This document shows, one piece after another, positions 8,896 to 16,053 of a stretch of DNA of 16,923 bases. The translations under genes were made by a program, and so were the position numbers. The notes below the pieces were generated by a model. It did no database searches, was not told the origin of the DNA, and worked only from the letters and a program-made list of their open reading frames with translations. The number at the start of each line of letters is the position of its first letter. Position 1 is the first letter of the stretch. The DNA comes from Paraglomus occultum (taxonomy: Eukaryota > Glomeromycota > Glomeromycetes > Paraglomerales > Paraglomeraceae): assembly GCA_910592205.1 (NCBI GenBank), contig CAJVPJ010000775.1, positions 1-16,923 on the forward strand, written 5' to 3'.

Positions 8896-10126
8896 GAAAA
8901 TCAACTTTCGGATAACACATCTATTAATCATTTTGATATTATTGCTAATTAACGCGAATGTCGTAATATCTAAAGGTGGTGGGGGAGGGGGCAAAGGAGG
9001 TGGTGGAGGAGGAGGAGGCAAAGGCGGTGGCAAATCAGGCGGATATGGTGGTTCTTCAAGCGGATCCGGCGGCTATTATTCAAGCTGGACGTTCTTTTAC
9101 TATTCTGATGATGGCAGACGGTACTGTGGCGGTTGGTGCATTGTGACTTGCACTGCCGGTGGACTCGGCATCCTAGCCGCATTGATAGTCTGCTGTTGTC
9201 GCTGTCGTTGTTCCTGCTTACGACGGCGGAAGCGAAATAAAGTATCGATCGAAAATCCAATGATTCAAGATTTCTACAAACAAAGATTATCGGCAGAGAC
9301 ACAACCGCCAACGCATCCATTATTAAAGACATATCCTGATAGTCAAGTTAACATCAGCAGTGATCTTCCCGGATACAACGCAGTCCCACCTGCACCGGAA
9401 CCTATACACTGGCATGGAAAGAAAAACGACGCTTCGCCAGAGTCGTTCGCTGCTGGTGAAGAGTTTACAAGAGCATACCCGCCTCTAGAGATGTTACCTC
9501 CCGCCGACCATCTAGAGTTCATTAAAAACAGGGGTGTGCACGCTTGGAGATTGTCTTATGAAACGAGTGCGTTGCAAAACCTGGCGACTATTACAAAAGA
9601 TGGTCTCGGTGCTAAATTTCTCACAAAGGGTGATGTTACCGTCCAATCGAACTATCCATTTTTCAGTTTGTCCGAATCCCAATCAGGCGTTCTGCATTAC
9701 TTTGAAATAACGGTGCTTTCCAACAAGTCTCCTGCTTCCACCACGATTGCAATCGGTCTCTGTACTAAACCATATCCCTCTTTCCGCTTACCCGGATGGA
9801 ATCTTCACTCGGTCGGATATCATTCTGATGATGGACATAAATTCAATGATGCATACGGCGGCAGAGAATACGGTCCCTCGTGGGGTGCAGTTGGAGATAC
9901 TATCGGTTGTGGATATTACGCGGATACCGGGTTTGTGTTCTTTACGAAAAACGGGAAATTTCTTGGAAATGCATTCACTGGCATAAGACACGTATGGTTT
10001 CCGAGTATTGGCGCTGATGGTAAATGCGAAGTTGATGTTAACTTTGGATCGAGGACATTTGTATATTCGGGTGCTAATGGTTTTGGGGCTGGCGGGGCAA
10101 TAATAGCGGAAGAGAAATGGTGCTAA
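8894..10126 (+). CDS. Signal-anchored Gly-rich membrane protein with Ear1/Ssh4-like SPRY domain, 410 aa
   Basis: Single-exon gene. Residues 1-26 are a signal peptide (core LLIILILLLI, likely cleavage after VIS). Residues 27-60 are nearly pure Gly with Lys. The collar W65-T-F-F-Y-Y-S-D-D-G-R-R-Y-C-G-G-W-C82 precedes a membrane helix (about 83-99), then CCCRCRCSCLRRRKR (100-114), likely S-acylated and cytosol-facing. A Pro-rich linker (115-205) contains LPGY (158-161), a variant PY motif. The region 208-390 is a SPRY/B30.2 domain: GVHAW, LHYFEITVLSN, IAIGLCTKPYPSFRLPGWN, VGYHSDDGHKFNDAYGG, YGPSWGAVGDTIGCGYY, VFFTKNGKFLGNAFTG, WFPSIGADG, VNFG. This SPRY type is typical of yeast Ssh4/Ear1, membrane adaptors that bring cargo to the Rsp5 ubiquitin ligase. 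That role here is inferred; no canonical PPxY is present. It is a paralogue of the 6248 gene on the same strand. The ATG is first in its leader, in a good context (ACCATGA). Confidence 0.93.
   Translation: MKINFRITHLLIILILLLINANVVISKGGGGGGKGGGGGGGGKGGGKSGGYGGSSSGSGGYYSSWTFFYYSDDGRRYCGGWCIVTCTAGGLGILAALIVCCCRCRCSCLRRRKRNKVSIENPMIQDFYKQRLSAETQPPTHPLLKTYPDSQVNISSDLPGYNAVPPAPEPIHWHGKKNDASPESFAAGEEFTRAYPPLEMLPPADHLEFIKNRGVHAWRLSYETSALQNLATITKDGLGAKFLTKGDVTVQSNYPFFSLSESQSGVLHYFEITVLSNKSPASTTIAIGLCTKPYPSFRLPGWNLHSVGYHSDDGHKFNDAYGGREYGPSWGAVGDTIGCGYYADTGFVFFTKNGKFLGNAFTGIRHVWFPSIGADGKCEVDVNFGSRTFVYSGANGFGAGGAIIAEEKWC
8975..9051 (+). repeat. G-rich low-complexity tract encoding poly-Gly/Lys
   Basis: Runs of GGT, GGA, GGC and GGG codons with AAA spacers encode residues 28-53 of the SPRY protein. 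The tract has G-runs of five (GGGGGAGGGGG at 8981-8991) and many GG steps on the coding strand. It is prone to length change by slippage, and the related but shorter tract in the 6248 gene has a different repeat composition. Confidence 0.75.
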
Positions 10127-11325
10127 AGTGTGATAGCACGAAAGCAATCAGGGTTCCACTCTCGTGTTTTCTTTTCTGTAAATAATAGAATATTTGTAAC
10201 TTGTATATTTATATATGTGACAATTGAACATTAAATAACCTTTAACAGATATTATTGTTATAAGAAATGCGAGACATTTTACCTCTTGTACAAAAAATTG
10301 GGATACTTACTCAACACGTCAAAGGCTGTAAGGAGTGAGAAGTGAGATAATTCATATGCTCGAGAATTCAGCCCATCGTTTTTTGCAGCGGGATTATGCG
10401 CTTGGCTTTGATATTTTCAAAACACACCTTTTGCGCTTGACCATTTCTCTCACCAATGATATCATTCTTGCCCGCAATGAGAATTTTGTATATATGCCTC
10501 TTTTCCAATTTATCACCCGATAATGAGAGGCAATCGCGTATCTAAAATAACTTGGCTGATTGAAATAGCTTGACATATAAGGGAAGTCAAATATCAAATT
10601 TATGATTGGGGTTCAATAAATAAGGGATCCCATTATTAACATTATACATTTATTTTTAATAGCACCCCATCATTATGGCTGCTTTGCATAGTTAGAGACA
10701 GACTTGAAAGCGCAGCTATTTTTAGGTGTTATTATGACTGACCTCTTTATAATCCTTGTAAGCATGAAAACTTGCTAATGTCTGTTTATCCAACAACATA
10801 ATATATTTGGCTTTGCGTCAGTCTTTCAATTAAAAACTTTACACAAGTCAATAATCCCACTGTCACATAGCTATCGTTTTATAAACAAGTACACTGTTGA
10901 TAAAATCGTATATGCAATTTGTTTTAAAATTCACAGAATACGGTTAGCTTCACAAATAAGTCGATGTACTGCTTGTTTTCATGAAATCATTATAGTCTTG
11001 CTATTTGTCAATATTTACCTTTGAGTTTGTATATTAAATAAATTAGTGTTATCGAACATGTGAATCGCCGAGACACTAATCTTAATTTGCTCTCCCAACG
11101 CAAACAGTTGGCGTTACACTGATTTTCGAACGAGTGGCTTGTTTTGTTTTTCCATTTCGCGCGGTTAATATTCACGCCGGGTTAATTTGCACCGTTATGA
11201 TTGAATTTGTAATATATTTACAATCATTTGATAATATATCCCACGAGTTTAACGATTTGTAATATTTATTTTGTTACGAAATATAATTTTCTTTCCCGAA
11301 AGTTGAACCGCCATAACATTTGTAT
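10127..11325. other. AT-rich intergenic DNA after the SPRY gene
   Basis: No convincing gene. The SPRY gene 3' region just after its stop is A/T-rich (GTAAATAATAG and ATTAAATAACC by 10240) without a perfect AATAAA there; AATAAATAA appears at 10616. Short open frames around 10335-10597 on both strands overlap each other, and the minus-strand one lacks an ATG start. Confidence 0.45.
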
Positions 11326-11538
11326 ATGCGGCGAAAGCCATCTGCACACAATCGGTCATTTTTAACTTTAAATTGCAGTTATATTATTATTATGCAAATG
11401 ATCGGATACTTTTCTCCGGATCAGCATTGCGGATTGTGCGTGCCAAGAGGACATGTTTATTTTTGTCCTCCAGTGAAAAATAAAGGTACCACATCATACA
11501 ACTACCATTGTGAAAGCTGTCGTCATTTTTTGCCTTAA
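11326..11538 (+). CDS. Possible small zinc-ribbon-like ORF, 70 aa
   Basis: I do not recognise this product. It opens at ATG 11326 and encodes 70 residues. The second half reads GYFSPDQHCGLCVPRGHVYF then a further Cys-Pro-Pro, and ends with YHCESCRHFLP, giving CxxC, 23 residues, CxxC plus flanking His, a spacing suitable for a zinc ribbon. Base composition is less AT-rich than its surroundings over this half. ATTGCAG just before the Cys-rich part (about 11374-11380) could be a splice acceptor, so this may be the last exon of a gene or a transposon remnant rather than a complete gene. No upstream exon could be identified. Confidence 0.25.
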   Translation: MRRKPSAHNRSFLTLNCSYIIIMQMIGYFSPDQHCGLCVPRGHVYFCPPVKNKGTTSYNYHCESCRHFLP

Positions 11539-12479
11539 AGACGATGGGGAGACTCGAACGTATCATTGGTTGATTATTAACATGAATAGAAAAAATATAC
11601 TTCCATAATTAGATAAATTTATCCCGACAATGAAATAACCATGTCAAGGCAACACTGTAATAAATACCCACGGGCTTTGTGTTAATGGCGAATTTGGCTC
11701 TCTGGATTGCGTTTATTCAGTTGTGAAAGGTTGAATTAAAAACTGCTTTTTTGCATGTGCAAAGGTCAAATTCACATTAAACCAGTTTATGCTTGTTCCG
11801 TTTGCCATCGCTTCTGTTTCCAAAACAAAACTCTATCAAAACCTTTCCGCCTATTAATACAGAACACCTTTCCATGAATTCCGTGCTTTTCTTTCGTTAG
11901 TTACATTAAAATAACCATAATTATGTTTGATAATAACTCTGAAATAGTAATTCGGATTGTTACACGAGACATGTTTTCACAATATAACTAAATAATAATT
12001 ATTTTAACTACTCTTTATTTCTGATCAACTCTGCATCAGATAAAATAGTTGTTCCCTTTTTTCGTTCACAAATTATCTTTGTACACACACGCTATAACAG
12101 TAACAATGCATTCTACGAGTAATCGACTATTACAGGTATAATACTGATAACCAATGTACCTTAATTCTACTGACCGACGTACCCAATATCCTGTTTGTCA
12201 ATCAGGCTTACAGGCAGGCTTACACAAAGATAATTAGGTTTTTATATATAACTCTCATACTAATATAGATACCGTGACCGACCAACCAAGGCAAGCAAAT
12301 AAAATCTATAACATAAACAAATCGTAATATACGTAATAATCGGTAAGGGCTCATCGCACGATCCTTTCAAGCTAGTGTTTTCTTGGCATTACACTGAACA
12401 CAGAAAACTCGACTTTTTGTCCTTGTATATTTTTAGTATGGGCTTACGCCTATTTGTAACCTACTAATAATCTCGCTTT
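11539..12479. other. AT-rich intergenic DNA upstream of the Thr-rich gene
   Basis: No gene seen. GGGGAGACTCGAACG just after 11545 recalls a tRNA T-arm on the minus strand, but no cloverleaf can be built. A 12-base unit CAGGCTTACAGG is repeated with changes at 12203-12226. Confidence 0.5.
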
Positions 12480-12486
12480 TATAAAA
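12480..12486 (+). promoter_or_regulatory. TATA box of the Thr-rich membrane protein gene
   Basis: TATAAAA lies 49 bases before the ATG at 12535, inside the near-palindrome GCTTTTATAAAAGC. There is no ATG between the two, and the start context is AAAATGT. The implied leader is about 20 bases. Confidence 0.5.
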
Positions 12487-12534
12487 GCCCATCAATATTC
12501 AAGTTTGCACAAAAGCTATCGGCGAGAGGGAAAA

Positions 12535-13497
12535 ATGTCTTTGGAAATGCTCTCACAATCAGAGTTTAACCAGTCTCCGACCGCGTCTACTACTACTGTT
12601 GCTACTACTCCTACGACTAGTACTAGTACTATTGCTAGTGCAACAACAGCTACTACTACAGCTACCGCTACTACTGCTACTACCCCACCTCCATTAGCAC
12701 TCGATCGCTCACCTATACCACGAGCAGTATACAAATACTCTGATCTAGACTACCTCGTCTCATCAACGACCACATTAGCAGACGAATTGACATACGCGGA
12801 CATTGGAGCACGTTGTGAGAAAGAATTTGGTTTTGATCGAGGAGCATATAATGCGACGGTCAAAGACTATTCCAAGACAGGTGTCTCTAACCGAGACAAT
12901 TTTGAAACAGGCGCAAAATCGGAAAAGACGGTAGACAATCGGCCCGACTTGGACAGATATGCCATATTCCTTGCATTAAAGCACGATCTTTCCACTCATC
13001 ATATTGATGAGAATATACATAATGAGAAAAACATTTATAATGACAATAACATTACCCAACATTCTATATGTGACATTCCATCTCCGACTCCTCCTCTTTC
13101 TTCATACCAGTCCAGACCGTTTGGACTAGCATCTCCTCACTTTCCACATCATTCTTCTAGTCGCTCTTGTATCATGCCCTCTTATCATTCCTCTCCCAAC
13201 TCGTCTCAATCTTTTTATCTTCCTGGCAATAGTGCCGCAAACTTGTTTGGCAACCGGAACGCACTATATGATACTGATGAATCGCATCGCATAGTCTCAA
13301 AATGGCTGTTCTTTTTCGGATTTTTGATTATGCCTTGCTGGTGGGTGGGGGCGATATACGTTGTCAAGGAGCCGACACCCGATGATTATAAATGGAAAAA
13401 ATTATGTATTAATGCGAGCATTTGGGGACTTGTGGCGCTTGCTGCTATCGGGGTGATTTGGGTATGCCTTCATCCGACTGCGTTTGGGTCAAAATAG
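12535..13497 (+). CDS. Thr-rich protein with two C-terminal membrane segments, 320 aa
   Basis: Function not recognised. The start at 12535 is the first ATG after an in-frame stop at 12457. Residues 16-50 are almost only Thr, Ala and Ser, encoded by an imperfect ACT/GCT/AGT triplet array. Residues 51-150 form an ordinary mixed region (SPIPRAVYKYSDLDYLV, LTYADIGARCEKEFGFDRG). Residues about 160-240 are His/Asn- then Ser/Pro-rich and probably disordered. The C-terminus has two hydrophobic segments, W257-LFFFGFLIMPCWWVGAIYVV-277 and about N293-ASIWGLVALAAIGVIWV-310, joined by a loop with W287KK. The FFFGFL-PCWW-G plus W-K-K arrangement resembles a two-helix tail seen at the end of various low-complexity fungal proteins (recollection, not checked). 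There is no signal peptide, so the long N-terminal part is probably cytosolic. It is a single exon and unrelated to its neighbours. Confidence 0.85.
   Translation: MSLEMLSQSEFNQSPTASTTTVATTPTTSTSTIASATTATTTATATTATTPPPLALDRSPIPRAVYKYSDLDYLVSSTTTLADELTYADIGARCEKEFGFDRGAYNATVKDYSKTGVSNRDNFETGAKSEKTVDNRPDLDRYAIFLALKHDLSTHHIDENIHNEKNIYNDNNITQHSICDIPSPTPPLSSYQSRPFGLASPHFPHHSSSRSCIMPSYHSSPNSSQSFYLPGNSAANLFGNRNALYDTDESHRIVSKWLFFFGFLIMPCWWVGAIYVVKEPTPDDYKWKKLCINASIWGLVALAAIGVIWVCLHPTAFGSK
12580..12684 (+). repeat. Imperfect ACT-type triplet repeat inside the Thr-rich gene
   Basis: About 35 codons dominated by ACT, ACA and ACC, with GCT and AGT, encode residues 16-50. The array is an imperfect trinucleotide microsatellite in frame with the protein, likely variable in length between isolates. 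Confidence 0.85.
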
Positions 13498-14711
13498 ACA
13501 AGATGGGCGTGCGATGGATTGATAGACTTGTGTAACGAAAAACGTAATTATTAATGAACCTTTTTGTAAAAAATTTCAGTTTCTTTTTTAATATCAAATT
13601 AAATTAATGTTTACTTTAAATGAGAAAATTTTTTGGGTTAGATCCTATGTACAAATGTGTCATATAGTCGCATAAAACCCTTGTATGACGTGGAGACTAC
13701 TGTCACATGTTGGTTGAAACGAAAGGGAGAACAGAGGAGAAATGCGATGCAAGCCAAGACGTCGCCCAACAGCTTACAACTAAAATAACTTGGAATGCAT
13801 AACATGTCCTCTACAGCACACCCAACAGCTTACAAGGAAAAGATTGTATAGATAGTGCGTATTCTAAAGACGAGAGGAGGATGACATCGGACTAAAAAGA
13901 CTTTACCTTGGCCAAGTCTTGTCAAACGTCGTACTTTTATTCGAAAAATTTACTGCTAATGTATCACAACACCATCGAGTTGAAATTATACTCTTGTCTC
14001 AACGGCGTTCATACCGATCAGACTTGAATAATGTTGCTAAGAATTGTTTCTCGGCTATCCTGATACATCAGACAGGCATGTTTGTCGTAGACTTTGATAT
14101 TGTGATTTGGGTTCACGATTGCGTGATTATGATATCATTGTTAACTAGATTAAGACCGGTCAACATTTGCGAGTTGTTCTAGTAACTTGTTTGAGTAACA
14201 TTTTCAATTTTACTCACGCTAATACTATTGATGCGTTACGTAATTCAACAGACAGACTGTTCAAACTCGAAATTGCAGACAATGCTTATGTCCAGCAACG
14301 AAATAGACCAATAGTCTACTAAACTTGCAAAATTAATTCAAGTCAACTAGTAAATTTGCAAACCCAATTTTTGTTTCGTAGGCATCGGCGATGTAAACTA
14401 TGGAAAAAAAACTTTGCTGGAATAATACAGCAAGAGATTATACACCAATCACCCCTTAATTCTATAACAAACAATTCTAAACGCCATATAATTTAACCTG
14501 AAAACCTATAATAATAAGGAAATAGTTGGAATTACTTATGTCTATGTAACAGAATACTAACATTATGACGTAAATGTTTAAAATTATAATGTAATCATGC
14601 AAATTTGTATTTATACAAAGTTTCAACAAAAAGTTGTTAATAATCAGAACAGCTGCAGCGTCGTTAACTTAACAAATGTATGCAAATTTTATCTGAAACT
14701 CGAAATATAGT
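13498..14711. other. AT-rich intergenic DNA after the Thr-rich gene
   Basis: No convincing gene. A 15-base exact direct repeat CCCAACAGCTTACAA occurs at 13765-13779 and 13821-13835. An 87-codon open frame (13919-14182) starts with TTG, has only a late internal Met and shows no motif. TTACGTAA-type sites occur at about 14234-14241 and, as TGACGTAA, at 14565. Confidence 0.45.
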
Positions 14712-14793
14712 GTTACGTTCATGACGTAACCGTAATGTGTGCATTTACCTTGCAAGGCAAGTCCTTTATATGTCTTACGCTGCACACATTGTG
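14712..14793. other. Two adjacent inverted-repeat hairpins
   Basis: Hairpin 1 (14712-14730) is GTTACGT-TCATG-ACGTAAC, seven perfect base pairs with a five-base loop. Hairpin 2 follows without a gap: AATGTGTGCA (14734-14743) pairs perfectly with TGCACACATT (14781-14790). In RNA it extends by two G-U pairs and a C-G pair to 14731/14793, and encloses a 37-base loop that contains CCTTGCAAGG. There is no ORF over it. It could be a structured RNA, a foldback remnant or a bZIP-type binding palindrome. Confidence 0.5.
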
Positions 14794-15345
14794 AGCATCA
14801 TCTAGTAAACACAAACTGGACTTGAACATGAAATCTTCATTGGAGCATGGATATTCAAAAAAAGCGCAATACATGATACAATAGAAATTATTGTGAAACT
14901 GGTGCCACTACGCTTCTTACATTTCGCATCTTCAAAAGATTGTTCTACAATTTGTAAACCAAATAAATGGTAGCTTTTGACCTATTCACGTTGCTGTGAC
15001 CGGTTGCAGTGGTGCCAGGTGCAGAAGACTAAATTAACTATGACGTATTTTCTCCCTAATTCTGACAGATTCTGTGCCACTCAAATGGAACGTTGTCGCG
15101 GCAGCGTAAAAACTAATAAGCGTTACTCAATTATAGCCGTACTCTCCTCATAAGCATTTCTTATATGGGACAGACTGCAACAAAAGCAGATAAAGTGAAC
15201 ATTAGATCACGGGAGACAAAGAGGCTGGTGTGGCTGAAAATGAACTAATTAAAGCTAATAAAATTTTGTGAGGCTTTGCTTGATTTATAACTGTGGTTCA
15301 TGCACCATGCAAATTAGTTTTTAATGACCTAAGCGAATGCGATCC
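14794..15345. other. AT-rich intergenic DNA, nothing recognised
   Basis: No open frame or RNA gene is supported. A slightly less AT-rich patch at 14990-15120 contains GGTTGCAGTGGTGCCAGG but no recognisable coding or structural signal. Confidence 0.4.
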
Positions 15346-15352
15346 TCACCTC

Positions 15353-16053
15353 CTATATAGTCACATCTCCTATACAGTCACGGGCTGTTCCGGTCCCAAT
15401 TATTTTTCATAGTAATTCGCCTCCTTTACAGTCACAATCATATTATCGCACAGTCACCCGATTTTGAATTCCCGCACAATATGAAAAATTCTCACCAAAT
15501 ATTTGTGTTACATTAAAGATATTTTAAATTATACTTTGTAATAAAAATAATAAATGTTTGGATAACATTATCAATTAAGAACATTATTCGCATCATTAGT
15601 ACAACAGAAAATGTTTCATTGATTAAATATCGCTGTAAGTCGAGCATAAAAATAAGTCAAAGCATTAATCTAAAACACGATCTCGACTGAGTATAGAAAA
15701 TAAACGTAAAATTTGTGAATATGCTAGGTGACTGAAGCATAGCGATATGGCAAATTATTTTTAATGGGAAGTTTAATCTTACGATTGATCGTTCGACTGT
15801 TAGCAAACCAAACAATGTAGACATAGATGTTAGCGACTTGCGTGTTTTCTGCAAGTATATGAATTTACTTAATCTCAAAGAATTCCAATCAAAGCGTCAA
15901 CAAAATATATTGATGCTTACTTTAGTGCTGGTTAGATACCGATATTAATATTGTTGATTTTAATTTTTTTATCTATATAAGTCATAATAAAATAACAGAA
16001 TTATATTAAGATAAGTCACATGACTAATGGAAGTTTTCCTTCTATACAGTCAC
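15353..16053 (+). repeat. Two clusters of a CTATACAGTCAC-like 12-mer, transposon-end-like
   Basis: Cluster A has four copies at 15353-15364, 15370-15381, 15424-15435 and 15446-15457 (CTATATAGTCAC, CTATACAGTCAC, CTTTACAGTCAC, TCGCACAGTCAC). Cluster B has three at 15973-15984, 16008-16019 and 16042-16053 (CTATATAAGTCA, AAGATAAGTCAC, CTATACAGTCAC). All are in the same orientation. Arrays of short AGTCAC-type repeats next to GC-richer sequence (GGGCTGTTCCGGTCCC, 15382-15397) resemble subterminal repeats of DNA transposons. No inverted partner or transposase is visible in the window. Confidence 0.4.

Noticed and set aside
8563-8952. Open frames on both strands just upstream of and across the SPRY gene start
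   Set aside because: The plus frame begins with TTG and runs through the tandem leader repeat and into the SPRY gene in another frame; the minus frame is antisense to the leader. Both look accidental.
8970-9332. Minus-strand frames giving poly-Pro or poly-Leu/His peptides
   Set aside because: They are the complement of the poly-Gly tract of the SPRY gene.
10335-10597. Overlapping 60-67-codon frames on both strands
   Set aside because: The minus frame starts with TTG and neither shows a motif; mutual overlap makes both doubtful.
11540-11575. tRNA T-arm-like GGGGAGACTCGAACG on the plus strand
   Set aside because: Read on the minus strand, TTCGAGTC has no matching T stem, and no acceptor or anticodon arm is found around it.
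13919-14182. 87-codon plus-strand open frame
   Set aside because: Starts with TTG, first internal Met is late, and no domain or splice pattern supports a gene.
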